A DNA stretch of 64,000 nucleotides from Neoroseomonas terrae (GCF_018129025.1 NZ_JAAEDI010000012.1:62001-126000); one strand, 5' to 3'; shown: positions 51,733 through 61,158, numbered from the stretch's first letter. The notes: generated by a model not told the origin, from the letters alone. Made by a program: numbers and translations.

Positions 51733-52299
51733 CTACCGCCCCGGGGCCGCCAGGCGATAGAGCAGGTGTTGGCGCATCGCGTGGTCCACCGGCAGGCGCG
51801 GGTGGTCGAAGTGGCCATCGGCCCGCATGCCGAGCCGTTGCATCAACCGCCAGGACGGCTCGTTGGCCGGGATGGTGAAGGCGACGACCTCGTCGAGCCG
51901 CAGCGTGCCGAAGCCGAAATCCAGCGCCGCGCGGGCCGCTTCCTCGGCGAAGCCGCGCCGGCGATGGCGTGGGTGGATGCGCCAGCCGATCTCGACCGCC
52001 GGCGTGAAGCGCGCCTGCCACGGAATGGTAAGCAGCCCGACCACACCCACGAAGGGCGCGCCGCCGTCTTCCTCGACTGCCCAGAAGCCCCAGCCATGCT
52101 CGTCGAAATGCGCGCGCAGCCGCGCGGCCCAGGCGTCGCTTTCGGCGCGCGTCATCATCGACTGGAAGTGGCGCATGCTGTCGGCATCGCCGTTGATCTC
52201 GAACAGCGGGGCGAGATCCGCCTCCCGCCACGGCCGCAGGATCAGGCGCGGCGTGCGGAGCGTCGCGGCACTGCGGCGATCGTTCGGGGCGTGCGGCAT
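51733..52299 (-). CDS. GNAT family N-acetyltransferase (RimJ-like)
   Basis: 188 aa. TPRLILRPWREADLAPLFEIN, VGLLTIPWQARFTPAVEIGWRIHPRHRRRGFAEEAARAALDFGF in parts shows the acetyl-CoA loop (RRRGFAEEA). It resembles RimJ/RimL-type enzymes that acetylate protein N-termini or small molecules. Substrate unknown. Confidence 0.9.
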   Translation of the reverse strand: MPHAPNDRRSAATLRTPRLILRPWREADLAPLFEINGDADSMRHFQSMMTRAESDAWAARLRAHFDEHGWGFWAVEEDGGAPFVGVVGLLTIPWQARFTPAVEIGWRIHPRHRRRGFAEEAARAALDFGFGTLRLDEVVAFTIPANEPSWRLMQRLGMRADGHFDHPRLPVDHAMRQHLLYRLAAPGR

Positions 52300-52397
52300 C
52301 CCTTCTCCTCACCATGGCGGGGTCAGCCCCGCAAGCCCTGCCGTTCTGGTCACTCCGCCAGCCAGCCTGTAGCATCGCCCGCCGGAGGAACTGCCCG

Positions 52398-53252
52398 ATG
52401 ATGCTGCCATCCGTGGATGCGCTCGCCGCCCAGGTGCCCGATGGGGCGCTGGTGGCGATGCCGCCGGACAATTCACTGCCGTCGGTGGCGCTCGCCAAGG
52501 CACTGATCCGCAAGGGGGCGCGCAACCTCCGCCTGCTCGGCGTGCCGGTCTCGGGCTTCGCGACGGACATCCTGGTCGGTGCCGGCTGCGTTGCCGAGAT
52601 CGAGACCTCCGCCGTCTCGCTCGGCGAAGCGGGCTTCGCGCCGCGCTTCACCGCCGCGCTGAAGGCAGGCAGCGTCGTGGTGCGGGACGCCACCTGCCCG
52701 GCGATCCATTCAATGCTGCAGGCTGCCGAGAAGGGCATCCCCTTCATGCCGCTGCGCGGGATCATCGGGTCGGACATCCTCGCCAACCGGCCGGATTGGA
52801 AGGTCATCCCGAACCCCTTCGCGCCCGCTGCGGAGGGGCAGGACGGGCAGTACGGCGCCGATCCGATCGTGCTGCTGCCGGCGAAGCAGCCGGACTTCGC
52901 GGTCTTCCACGCCGCGCTTGCCGACAGCGAGGGCAATGTCTGGCTCGGCCGGCGCCGCGAATGCGCGACGATCGCCCATGCGTCGAAGGCCGCGCTGGTC
53001 ACAGTGGAGCGCGTCGTGGACGGCAATTTCCTCGAGGACGAGCGCATGGCGCCGGGCGCGATCAGCGCGACCTACATCACCGCGACCGCCATCGCCGAGC
53101 GCGGCGCACGCCCGGCCGCGCTGCTCGACGAGTACGGCTTCGACCAGGCCTATGTGTCGGACTACGCTCGCGCCGCGAAGACCGAGGACGGCTTCCGCGC
53201 CTGGCTCGACCGCGAGGTGTTCGGCACCGCGCAGAAGGTCGCCGCGGAATGA
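52398..53252 (+). CDS. CoA-transferase subunit A
   Basis: 284 aa. VDALAAQVPDGALVAMPPDN is the alpha-subunit start; LRGIIGSDILANRPDWKVI, HAALADSEGNVWLG and ATYITATAIAERGA fit class I CoA-transferase alpha subunits. ATG at 52398 has GGAGGA at good spacing; the ATG at 52401 is an alternative. The stop overlaps the beta subunit (ATGA). Together with it and the CaiB enzyme downstream it may activate an organic acid. Confidence 0.85.
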   Translation: MMLPSVDALAAQVPDGALVAMPPDNSLPSVALAKALIRKGARNLRLLGVPVSGFATDILVGAGCVAEIETSAVSLGEAGFAPRFTAALKAGSVVVRDATCPAIHSMLQAAEKGIPFMPLRGIIGSDILANRPDWKVIPNPFAPAAEGQDGQYGADPIVLLPAKQPDFAVFHAALADSEGNVWLGRRRECATIAHASKAALVTVERVVDGNFLEDERMAPGAISATYITATAIAERGARPAALLDEYGFDQAYVSDYARAAKTEDGFRAWLDREVFGTAQKVAAE

Positions 53253-54028
53253 GCCCGTCCGTGAGCGGGCTGGACACCGCCATCGCGCCCGAAGAACGCA
53301 TCGCCGCCGCGCTGGCACGGCTGATCCTGGACCCCGATGCGCCGCCGGCACGCCACATCGCGGTCGGCGCCGCCTCCCCCATCCCGGCCGCGGCCTGCTG
53401 GCTGGTGAAGCTGATGGGCCATCCGGTGCGGCTTTCCCTGCTGCACAAGCGGTCCGGCAACCCCTTCACCGAAGGCACGCGGGAATTGTTCGACCTGACC
53501 GGCCAGGGGCGGATCGACCTGTTCTTCCTCGGCGGCGGGCAGATCGACGGGCAGGCGAACCTCAACCTCGTCGGCACGGGTGAATGGCCGGGCCGCGCGG
53601 TGCGTTTCCCGGGCAGCTTCGGCTCCGCCTTCATGTACTTCATGACGCCGCGCACCATCCTGTTCCGCGAGGAACATTCCCCGCGCGTCCTGGTCGAGAA
53701 GGTGGACAACATCTCCGCCCCCGGCGTCTCGCCGCCGGGCGTGTTTCGCCGTGGCACGGCGCAAGCTCTCGTCACCGGCAAATGCGTGTTCCGCTTCCAT
53801 CCGGACCGCGCCCGCTTCTCGCTGGAATCGCTGCATCCCGGCGAGACGGTGGACAGCGTGCGTGACGCGACCGGCTTCGATTTCGACGCGACGGGCGACA
53901 TCCCCGCCACGCCGGACCCCACCGAGGCCGAGCACGCCCTGCTGCGCGGCCCCGTGAAGGCGGAAATGGTCGAGACCTATCCCGATTTCTGCGCCCGCGT
54001 CTGGGGAAGCGACGCCGCGGCGGCCTGA
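53249..54028 (+). CDS. CoA-transferase subunit B
   Basis: 259 aa, start overlapping subunit A. Family segments LFFLGGGQIDGQANLNLVGTG and FGSAFMYFMTPRTILF are present. The catalytic Glu of the canonical E-x-G motif (as in SENG) is not obvious at its expected place, where HIAVGAASPIPAAAC is seen. Some IpdAB-like relatives lack it and act as hydrolases. Function uncertain. Confidence 0.8.
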   Translation: MSPSVSGLDTAIAPEERIAAALARLILDPDAPPARHIAVGAASPIPAAACWLVKLMGHPVRLSLLHKRSGNPFTEGTRELFDLTGQGRIDLFFLGGGQIDGQANLNLVGTGEWPGRAVRFPGSFGSAFMYFMTPRTILFREEHSPRVLVEKVDNISAPGVSPPGVFRRGTAQALVTGKCVFRFHPDRARFSLESLHPGETVDSVRDATGFDFDATGDIPATPDPTEAEHALLRGPVKAEMVETYPDFCARVWGSDAAAA

Positions 54029-54032
54029 GGGT

Positions 54033-54386
54033 GTGCATGCCTTCGTCGCCGTATCGCCTTTCGTCCTGCTGCTGACGCTGCTGTGGCTCGCGTGGCGTGT
54101 GCTGGGGATCCTGCAGCCGTCCTTCATCCCGGCCCGCGTCCGCCTGGTCCGGCCCGGGTCCGACGGGCAGGTGCTGGTGGAGTTGGACACGCAGGAGCCG
54201 GGTGGCGGCGCGGGCACGGCGCTGCTCGAGCGTCCATCGCGGCGCGCGCCGCCGGCGGGGCAGCGGCTGACGCTGTTCCGCGGCGCGCGGCCGGCCGTCG
54301 CCTGGTGCAGCTATCCGGTCCTCGCCGCGGCGACCTATGGCGCCGTCGCGCTGCTCTGGCTGGCGCTCTACCTGCTGTTCGCCTGA
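54033..54386 (+). CDS. Two-helix membrane protein
   Basis: 117 aa, GTG start 4 bp after the CoA-transferase stop. Membrane helices lie at residues 6-25 (VSPFVLLLTLLWLAWRVLG) and 93-116 (YPVLAAATYGAVALLWLALYLL), with a polar domain between. No family recognised; possibly cotranscribed with the CoA-transferase genes. Confidence 0.6.
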   Translation: MHAFVAVSPFVLLLTLLWLAWRVLGILQPSFIPARVRLVRPGSDGQVLVELDTQEPGGGAGTALLERPSRRAPPAGQRLTLFRGARPAVAWCSYPVLAAATYGAVALLWLALYLLFA

Positions 54387-54474
54387 CGGGCGGCGGGGCG
54401 TCGTAACGCAATCGACTTTCGACCCGCCCTGGGGCAGTTTCCAGCGCGAACGGGACGATCGAGGAAACCCCAGC

Positions 54475-55719
54475 ATGGACGGCACGCCGAAACTCTCCGA
54501 AGCGACGGGCCCTGCCCGCACCCCTTCCGCCGGGGCGCTCGCCGGGCTGCGCGTGGTGGATCTGACCCGCGTCCTTGGCGGTCCCTACTGCACCATGGTG
54601 CTGTCCGACCACGGCGCCGAGGTCATCAAGCTGGAACCGCCCCAGGGCGATGAGGTCCGCGACTGGGGCCCGCCCTTCAACGCGGATGGCGATGCCTCCT
54701 ATTTCGTCGGCGTGAACCGCAACAAGCGGTCGGTCGGTCTCGACCTGTCGAAGCCGGCGGGGCGCGAGGTGCTGATGCGCCTCCTGGAAGGTGCCGACAT
54801 CCTCGTCGAGAACTTCAAGCCGGGGTCCATGGAGAAGTGGGGCCTCGGCTACGAACAGGTGCTGTCGAAGAAGTTCCCGCGCCTGATCCATTGCCGCGTC
54901 TCGGGCTTCGGCGGCGAGGGACCGCTCGGCGGCTTCCCCGGCTATGATGCCGTGTTGCAGGCGATGGTCGGGCTGATGTCGATCAACGGCACCGAGGATT
55001 CCGGCCCAACGCGCCTCGGCAACCCGATCGTGGACATCGCGACCGGCCTGTTCAGCACCATCGCCATCCTGATGGCGCTGCATGAGCGCGAGCGCTCCGG
55101 CCGCGGCCAGTATTGCGACATGACGCTGCATGATTGCGGCATGGCGCTGCTGCACCCGCATGCCGCCAACTTCTTCCTGTCGGGCAATCGCCCCAAGGCG
55201 ACGGGCAATCCGCACCCGAACCTGGCCCCCTACTCCAAGTTCACGACGAAGACCTGCGAGATCTTCGTCGCCGCCGGCAACGACCCCGCCTTCCGCAAGT
55301 TCTGCGACTTCCTCGGCATCCCCGAGATCGCGAAGGATGAGCGCTTCGCGACCAACGGCCAGCGCGTGATCAACAAGGCGGCGCTCACCGAAGTGCTGAA
55401 CGCGCGCTTCGCCTCCGAGGACGGGCATGACCTGACCCGCCGGATGCTCGCCGCCGGCCTGCCCGCCGGTCCGGTGCTGCATGTGGACGAGGCGATGGCA
55501 GCGGAACACACCGCCTTCCGCAACATGGTCGCGCAAATCGGCGATTTCCGCGCGCTGAACACGCCGATCAAGCTGTCGCGCACGCCGGGCGGTGCGCGAT
55601 CGGAACCGCCGCGCTTTAACCAGCACGGCCGGGAAGTGCTGGCTGCCCGTGGGTTCAGCGAGGCGGAGATCGCCTCGCTCGAGAACGACGGGGTGATCGT
55701 CGGCGCGCGACGCAAGTAG
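54475..55719 (+). CDS. CaiB/BaiF-type CoA-transferase
   Basis: 414 aa. LAGLRVVDLTRVLGGPYCTMVLSDHGAEVIKLEPP (in parts), ADILVENFKPG, GYDAVLQAMVGL and a catalytic Asp region fit class III CoA-transferases. It moves CoA between carboxylic acids; substrate not determinable. The ATG at 54475 is preceded by a GAGGAAACC site. It follows the CoA-transferase pair by about 90 bp without a visible terminator. Confidence 0.92.
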   Translation: MDGTPKLSEATGPARTPSAGALAGLRVVDLTRVLGGPYCTMVLSDHGAEVIKLEPPQGDEVRDWGPPFNADGDASYFVGVNRNKRSVGLDLSKPAGREVLMRLLEGADILVENFKPGSMEKWGLGYEQVLSKKFPRLIHCRVSGFGGEGPLGGFPGYDAVLQAMVGLMSINGTEDSGPTRLGNPIVDIATGLFSTIAILMALHERERSGRGQYCDMTLHDCGMALLHPHAANFFLSGNRPKATGNPHPNLAPYSKFTTKTCEIFVAAGNDPAFRKFCDFLGIPEIAKDERFATNGQRVINKAALTEVLNARFASEDGHDLTRRMLAAGLPAGPVLHVDEAMAAEHTAFRNMVAQIGDFRALNTPIKLSRTPGGARSEPPRFNQHGREVLAARGFSEAEIASLENDGVIVGARRK

Positions 55720-55736
55720 CAGCACGCTTCCGGTTC

Positions 55737-55758
55737 GAGAGGGGCGCACGCCCCTCTC
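55737..55758 (+). terminator. Perfect 10-bp hairpin between convergent genes
   Basis: GAGAGGGGCG, CA, CGCCCCTCTC. It lies 17 bp after the CaiB stop and overlaps the 3' end of the minus-strand phosphatase by two bases, so it is likely a shared transcription end. Confidence 0.6.
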
Positions 55759-56161
55759 AGAAGCCCCGCACGAAGGCCGCCTGCGCCTCGGTCTCGATCG
55801 CCTCGGGGACGTATCGCGCCCGCAGCCAGGCGACCGGATCGCCTTCGACCGCCCCGGCGAGCTTCGCCAGGCAGGCGAGAGCCAGGCCCGTCCGCCCGAG
55901 CCCCGCGCGGCAACCGATGTGGTAGGCGTCCGCCGGCCGCTCCCGCATGGCCGCGAGCATCGACAGCAGCACCGTGCGGAGGGCCTCGTCGTCGGGCACG
56001 CCGAAATCGGGGATGTCGAGCCGCCATTCCGCCAACCCGGCGCGGCGGGCGCTGGCTTCCAGGCACAGGCCGCGCGCGCCGTCCGGTAGGCCGTCGAACG
56101 GGCCGCCGGTCACGCGGGTCTTCCTGCCGTCGAGGAACAGCGTCAGGCCGCCGAGCGTCAC
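55757..56161 (-). CDS. Protein tyrosine / dual-specificity phosphatase
   Basis: 134 aa from the GTG at 56161, which overlaps the kinase stop (GTGA). The P-loop HIGCRAGLGRTGLALACLA (Cys, five residues, Arg) and an acid loop IPDFGVPDDE are intact. It removes phosphate from Tyr or other residues, or from a nucleotide-like substrate. Coupling to a histidine kinase gene is uncommon and suggests opposing or linked signalling. Function inferred. Confidence 0.8.
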   Translation of the reverse strand: MTLGGLTLFLDGRKTRVTGGPFDGLPDGARGLCLEASARRAGLAEWRLDIPDFGVPDDEALRTVLLSMLAAMRERPADAYHIGCRAGLGRTGLALACLAKLAGAVEGDPVAWLRARYVPEAIETEAQAAFVRGF

Positions 56162-57777
56162 GCCGTCTGCTCGGGCGTGAAGCGGAAGGTCGCGACCAGG
56201 CCTCCGGACGTGTACTCCCGCGTCACCTCGCCGGGCACGGCATCGCTGTCGAAGGCGCGGCTGATCAGGAAGGAACCGAAGCCTTCGCGGGATGGCGGCT
56301 CGGCGATGAGCGGGCCGCCTTCCTCGTGCCAGGTGAGCCGCACGACGCCATCGGCCTCGTGGCGCCAATCGAGCGAGACCTTGCCGCCCGGCATGGACAG
56401 CGCTCCGTACTTCGCCGCGTTCGTCGCGAGTTCGTGCAGTACGAGGGCGAGGCTGAGCACCTGGCTGGTACCGAGCAGCGGTGCAGGCCCCGCTTCCCCG
56501 TTCACCACCAGCCCGCCTTCGGCCTGGCCGAGCCAGGGAGCGAGGGCGACGCGCAGCACCTCGGTCAGTGGTGCGTTCTGCCAGGCGGATTCGAACAGCA
56601 GCCCATGGGCGGCGGCAAGGCTGCGCAGCCTCGCGCCAAACATGTCGAGGAACAGCTCGCCGTCGCCCTCCGCCCCGCTCCAGCTCTGGTTCGCGAGCCC
56701 CTGCACGGTCGCGATGACGTTCTTCACGCGGTGGTTCAACTCGCGGATCAGCAGCAGGCGCTCGGCCTCGGCGGCGCGGCGGGTCGTGATGTCCTGCATC
56801 AGCAGGACAAGCCGCGGCGCCCGCCCCTTCTCGGCATCGGCGCGGGCAATGCCGTGCCAGGATTGCCGCTCGCGCGGGCTGCCGGGGCCGTCGATCGTCG
56901 CGTCCGTGGGTGCGCCGGGGCGGGCGAGCGCCGTCTCCAGCAGACCCTGCACGGCCGGCGCCAGGGCAGGCGGCAGCACTTCCGTCACGCGCCGCCCGCG
57001 CATTTCCTCGGCTGGGCGGCCGACCACCTGCCCCAGCGCCTCATTCACCACGAGGAAGCACAGCCGGGCATCCAGCATGGCGATGCCGAGCGGCGCGGTC
57101 TCGACGATGGAGCGCGTCCGCGCGGCAACCTCGGCCTCCCGCTCGCGGCCGATGCGCTGGCCGCGCAGGCCGGCGGCGAAAGCGATGGCGAGCAGGGCGA
57201 CGACCGACATGCCGCCCCAGCGCAGCAATTGCTCCGATTCCTCGGCCGAGCGCTCGGCCAGCACGTCGGTGATGACGTGAATGCGCTCGACCAGGTCCCG
57301 CGCCTCGTCCATCAGCCGCTTGCCGGTGCCGGAACGCACTTCTTCGACCGCCGTTTCCCGTCCCGCTTCCGCGAAGCGCCGGATCGTGGTGTCGAGTTCC
57401 GCCTGCTTGGCGGCGGCGGTGTCCAGAAGCTGCCTCAGCGCGGCCGCGACAGGCTGGTCGGCCGGCCACTCGGTGCTCTGCGCCGTGAGGCCGGCCATCG
57501 CCCCAGCCAGTGTCCCCTGCGCATCGCGGTAAGGCGCGAGGTAGCTGTCCTCCCCGGTGAGCAGGTAGCCGCGCTGGCCGGTCTCCGCGTTCAGCAGGCC
57601 GGCGAACAGCGCATCGGCGGCGATCGCCGCGTCACGCGCGCGCTGGGCCGTCGTGGCAAGGCCGGCGATGCGAGGCGCCCCGATCACGACGAGGCCGAGC
57701 GCCGCCAGGAGCGCGATGGCAGCCAGGCTCCAGGCCAGGCGTCCGCTGCGGCGGTCGGGGATGATGGTGCGCGGCAC
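56158..57777 (-). CDS. HWE-family sensor histidine kinase (CHASE3-PAS)
   Basis: 539 aa, GTG start with GAGAGG upstream. An N-terminal helix, a CHASE3-like periplasmic sensor (residues 35-190, with LLNAETGQRGYLLTGED), a second membrane helix (VVALLAIAFAAGL), a PAS domain (SIVETAPLGIAMLDARL) and an HWE kinase domain with phosphoacceptor His in LIRELNHRVKNVIATVQ and HELATNAAKYGALS. No response regulator lies beside it. Its stop overlaps the phosphatase start. Confidence 0.9.
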   Translation of the reverse strand: MPRTIIPDRRSGRLAWSLAAIALLAALGLVVIGAPRIAGLATTAQRARDAAIAADALFAGLLNAETGQRGYLLTGEDSYLAPYRDAQGTLAGAMAGLTAQSTEWPADQPVAAALRQLLDTAAAKQAELDTTIRRFAEAGRETAVEEVRSGTGKRLMDEARDLVERIHVITDVLAERSAEESEQLLRWGGMSVVALLAIAFAAGLRGQRIGREREAEVAARTRSIVETAPLGIAMLDARLCFLVVNEALGQVVGRPAEEMRGRRVTEVLPPALAPAVQGLLETALARPGAPTDATIDGPGSPRERQSWHGIARADAEKGRAPRLVLLMQDITTRRAAEAERLLLIRELNHRVKNVIATVQGLANQSWSGAEGDGELFLDMFGARLRSLAAAHGLLFESAWQNAPLTEVLRVALAPWLGQAEGGLVVNGEAGPAPLLGTSQVLSLALVLHELATNAAKYGALSMPGGKVSLDWRHEADGVVRLTWHEEGGPLIAEPPSREGFGSFLISRAFDSDAVPGEVTREYTSGGLVATFRFTPEQTA

Positions 57778-57835
57778 CGGCAGCCTCTCTCAGTTGCTGT
57801 CGCGCGGGCGCCGTGGCTGGACGGTCATGCGGGCC

Positions 57836-58711
57836 TCAGTGATTGGCCGTCGTGCCGCTGCCCCCCACCACCACGGGCTCGAGGAGGCTTTCCGCCTCCT
57901 TCTTCAGCCGCAGGTAGGAGCGCACGGAGAAGGGCAGCATGCCGAGGTAGAAAAGCCCGGCGAGCGCCAGCGCCGCCCAGGGTTCGGCGAGCAGCACGGC
58001 GACGAACATGCCGGCGCCGAGCATCAGCGGCAGGACGTAGATGCGCGGCACGCGGAAGTTCTTGAAGGACCAGGTCGGCAGGGTGCTGACCAGCAGCCCG
58101 GCCATCACGACCATCACCACACCCACGAAGGCCGGGTGACGCACCGCGTCCGCTAGCATCGTCCAGCCCGCCTGGGTGAACCACAGGCCGAGAAACAGCG
58201 GGAAGAGCACACAGCCCGCCCCCGCCGGCGCCGGCACGCCGGTGAAGAAGTTGTAGGTGTAGGCCGGTTTCACGGCCGGCCCGACATCGATCGCGGCGTT
58301 GAAGCGCGCGAGGCGCAGCGCCATGCACACCGCGAACAGCAGGCACGGCCCGAAGCCGAGCGCGCGATAGTCGTGCATCGTCCAGAGGTACAGCACCATC
58401 GCCGGCGCAACGCCGAAGCAGAGGAAGTCCGACAGGCTGTCGAACTCCGCCCCGAAACGGGAGGTCGCCTTCAGCAGCCGGGCGAGCCGACCGTCCAGCC
58501 CGTCGATCACGCCGGCGACCAGGATCAGCGTCGCCGCCTGTTCGAAGCGGCCCTCAAAGGCGAAGCGGATCGCGACCAGGCCGCAGCACAGGCCGAGCAT
58601 GGTCATGATGTTGGGGATCAGCCGGTTGAAGGACTGGCCCTCCACCCGCGGGCGCGTGCGCGGCCTGAAGCGGCGACGGAGGCGCCGGACCCGGCCCTCC
58701 TCCCCGTTCAC
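57836..58711 (-). CDS. pssA: CDP-diacylglycerol-serine O-phosphatidyltransferase
   Basis: 291 aa from the GTG at 58711, overlapping the psd stop (GTGA). DGLDGRLARLL, then FGAEFDSLSD carry the CDP-alcohol phosphotransferase motif (DG..AR...G...D...D). Several membrane helices follow. It makes phosphatidylserine, the substrate of the coupled decarboxylase. Complete. Confidence 0.93.
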   Translation of the reverse strand: MNGEEGRVRRLRRRFRPRTRPRVEGQSFNRLIPNIMTMLGLCCGLVAIRFAFEGRFEQAATLILVAGVIDGLDGRLARLLKATSRFGAEFDSLSDFLCFGVAPAMVLYLWTMHDYRALGFGPCLLFAVCMALRLARFNAAIDVGPAVKPAYTYNFFTGVPAPAGAGCVLFPLFLGLWFTQAGWTMLADAVRHPAFVGVVMVVMAGLLVSTLPTWSFKNFRVPRIYVLPLMLGAGMFVAVLLAEPWAALALAGLFYLGMLPFSVRSYLRLKKEAESLLEPVVVGGSGTTANH

Positions 58712-59382
58712 GCGCCGAGCTCCGCGATGACCGTTTCGCCACCGATCATGGTCTGACCCTCTCGCGCCAGCGGCAGCACGCCGTGGGGAAGATAGACGTC
58801 GGTGCGGCTGCCGAAGCGGATGATGCCGAAACGCTCGCCGGCCTGCACGGAATCGCCGACCTTGGCGTCGCACAGGATGCGGCGGGCGACGAGGCCGGCA
58901 ATCTGCACGACGGCGAGGTCCCGACCGTCAGGCAGGGCGATGGCGAGTGCGTTGCGCTCGTTCTCGTCGCTCGCCTTGTCGAGGTTGGCCGACACGAACT
59001 TGCCGTGGTGGTAGGCGATGCGCGTGACCGTGCCGTCGGTCGGCATGCGGTTCACATGCACGTCGAGCACCGAGAGAAAGATCGCGACGCGCCAGCGGGG
59101 CGCGTCACCCAAGCCGAGTTCGAGCGGCGGGACCGCCATGCCGACCGAGACGACATGGCCATCCGCGGGGGCGAGCACCATGCCGGGCCGATCGGGAGGC
59201 ACGCGCTCGGGGTCGCGGAAGAAGTACAGGCAGAAGGCGACGAAGATCACCCCGAGCCAGAACAGCCAGTTGCCAAGAACGATCAGGCCGAGCAGCGCCG
59301 CAGCGCCGCCGCCGATCAGGAAAGGTCGCGCCGCCGGATGCGGAGGCGCGAGCACCATGCGAAGGCTTTGCTCGAGGGCCAT
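58708..59382 (-). CDS. psd: Phosphatidylserine decarboxylase, short form
   Basis: 224 aa, with an N-terminal membrane segment. The pyruvoyl self-cleavage motif is RFGSRTDVY (Gly-Ser). DVHVNRMPTDG and the FFRDPERVPP motif match the short-form family. It makes phosphatidylethanolamine. Gene order psd-pssA with overlap fits a dedicated phospholipid operon. Confidence 0.93.
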   Translation of the reverse strand: MALEQSLRMVLAPPHPAARPFLIGGGAAALLGLIVLGNWLFWLGVIFVAFCLYFFRDPERVPPDRPGMVLAPADGHVVSVGMAVPPLELGLGDAPRWRVAIFLSVLDVHVNRMPTDGTVTRIAYHHGKFVSANLDKASDENERNALAIALPDGRDLAVVQIAGLVARRILCDAKVGDSVQAGERFGIIRFGSRTDVYLPHGVLPLAREGQTMIGGETVIAELGA

Positions 59383-59432
59383 GACGCGGCGGTTATGGTG
59401 TGTTCACTCCTTCCGGACAACCCTGCGCAGCC

Positions 59433-59837
59433 ATGGACGTGATCGAACTCGGCCGCTTCGCGGTCGCGCCGGACGGCGCCCTGACCCCGCGCGCGGCGCC
59501 GGACACCCCGGCGCTGCGCTTCGCCTGGCGTGGCCGAGCCGTCGAGGCGCGGTTCGACCCGGAATCGATCCGGCTGGCGGCGGATGCGGCGCGGATTCCC
59601 TCAACGGCGATCCGAGCCTTCGACCGGAAGCGGGCCTTCACCGCTGCGGCCGCGCTGCCGCAGCGCCTGCCGGCGGGCTGGCGGGCGCGGCTGCTGCCGG
59701 ACCACCGCATTCGCATCGAGGCCGAGGCGCCGATGGACAGCCCGTCCAACGCTATCGCTCTGGTGGCGGCGCTGGTCCGCTTCGCGCTTGCGCTCGACCC
59801 CTATCTGGACGCGCTGGAAGCCGGCGGCGCCGACTGA
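59433..59837 (+). CDS. Hypothetical protein
   Basis: 134 aa from the ATG at 59433; GTG at 59400 is possible. Ala/Arg/Leu-rich with a Pro-rich middle and a helical C-terminus (SNAIALVAALVRFALALDPYLDALE). It is divergent from psd and convergent with the LysM gene. No family recognised and no motif stands out. Confidence 0.55.
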   Translation: MDVIELGRFAVAPDGALTPRAAPDTPALRFAWRGRAVEARFDPESIRLAADAARIPSTAIRAFDRKRAFTAAAALPQRLPAGWRARLLPDHRIRIEAEAPMDSPSNAIALVAALVRFALALDPYLDALEAGGAD

Positions 59838-59844
59838 TGCGCGG

Positions 59845-61011
59845 TCAGCGGATCACGCTGGCCGGTTCCGCCCCCGGCAGTTCGAAGATCTGGCCCGGGA
59901 AGATCCGGTGCGGATCACGGATCTGTTCCGTATTGGCGCGGTGGATGACGGTGAAGTGGGTGCCGCGGCCATAGGTGCTGCGGGCGATGCGCCACAAATT
60001 TGCGCCCGGCTGAACGACGACGCGGCGGGCTTCCAGGGCACCAGGGGGCAGTTCGTCACGCTGGAACGGCACTTCGATGCGCGCGGCAACCTGGCCGCCG
60101 GCGCCGAGCTGGTCCACCCGCAGGGCGTTGCGCCCGACCGGCGGCTGACGTTCCGGCGCCAGCACCCAACGACCGCCGGCATCGGCGACGGCATCGCCCG
60201 CGTGCCGGTCGTCGACATAGACGCGGACGGAGGCCCCGGGCGGGGCGCTGCCGGCGAAGCGGATGGCGCCGCCCTCCTCGTAATCGACCGAATCCATGGC
60301 GAGGCGGGGTGGGGTGGCGCGCGCCTGCGCGGATGGCGGCGCCACCTGCGGCCCCTGCAGGATGCGCGGCGCGGCACCGGACGCGGCCGGCGGGATCAGG
60401 ACGGCAATGGGGCCAGAGGCGGATTCGGCGGGCTGCTCGGTCCGCGGCTGAGCCTCGGTCGCGGCCGTGCGGACGGGCTGGGTCGGCGCGGCGTCGGGGA
60501 CAACCACCACGACGGCGTCGGGGCCGGCCGTCTCCTCCCCCGCGAGGCGCGCGCGCAGTGACAGTTCCCACGCGCCGGAAGGCAGCGGATCGGCTGGCAG
60601 GATGACCCATTCGCCCCGGCCATCCGCCCGGGCTCGGCCGAGTTCACGGCCGCCATCGACGATTAGCAGGACCTCGGCGCCGGGCGCGGCACGGCCGGCG
60701 ATGACGGCGGAACCCCGCGCACCCACGCGCACCACGTCAAAGCGCGGCACCGGACTCGCGGCAGGGGGATCGGCCATGGCAACCGACGTCGCGGCCGCCG
60801 GCGCAGCCTCGGTCACCGCCGCGGCGGCGACCGCGGGCGATGAGACGGCCCGGGTGGAGATGGCAGGCGGCGCGGCGGGCACAGCAACAGACCGCGGCGC
60901 TTCCGCCGCAGGCCAAAGGACATAGGTAACGGCCGAGAGCAGGGTGAGCCCGCCTAGGCCGAGGAAAGCAACAGGCCGCATCGCGGATTCCGCCGGTGTC
61001 CGGTGATCCAT
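59845..61011 (-). CDS. LysM-domain protein with Ig-like region
   Basis: 388 aa. An N-terminal membrane anchor or signal (PVAFLGLGGLTLLSAVTYVLW) is followed by low-complexity Pro/Ala linker, two beta-type Ig-like stretches (GSAVIAGRAAPGAEVLLIVDG and IRFAGSAPPGASVRVYVDD) and a C-terminal LysM (VQPGANLWRIARSTYG, then NRDPHRIFPGQIFELP-like end). It probably binds peptidoglycan from the membrane side. The domain order is typical of many alphaproteobacterial LysM proteins. Confidence 0.8.
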   Translation of the reverse strand: MDHRTPAESAMRPVAFLGLGGLTLLSAVTYVLWPAAEAPRSVAVPAAPPAISTRAVSSPAVAAAAVTEAAPAAATSVAMADPPAASPVPRFDVVRVGARGSAVIAGRAAPGAEVLLIVDGGRELGRARADGRGEWVILPADPLPSGAWELSLRARLAGEETAGPDAVVVVVPDAAPTQPVRTAATEAQPRTEQPAESASGPIAVLIPPAASGAAPRILQGPQVAPPSAQARATPPRLAMDSVDYEEGGAIRFAGSAPPGASVRVYVDDRHAGDAVADAGGRWVLAPERQPPVGRNALRVDQLGAGGQVAARIEVPFQRDELPPGALEARRVVVQPGANLWRIARSTYGRGTHFTVIHRANTEQIRDPHRIFPGQIFELPGAEPASVIR

Positions 61012-61158
61012 ACCGCCGATCGCCCCCGGCTGTGCAGACGAAAAACGCTTCGCACGTCATGGCTTGGCGACACTGCCGCAGGCGCGGGGTCAACCAGCCG
61101 GCTTCGCGCGGAAGGCGTGTGCGTGGCAGGCTGGCCGGGTTCGGGCGGGAGGATGGCA

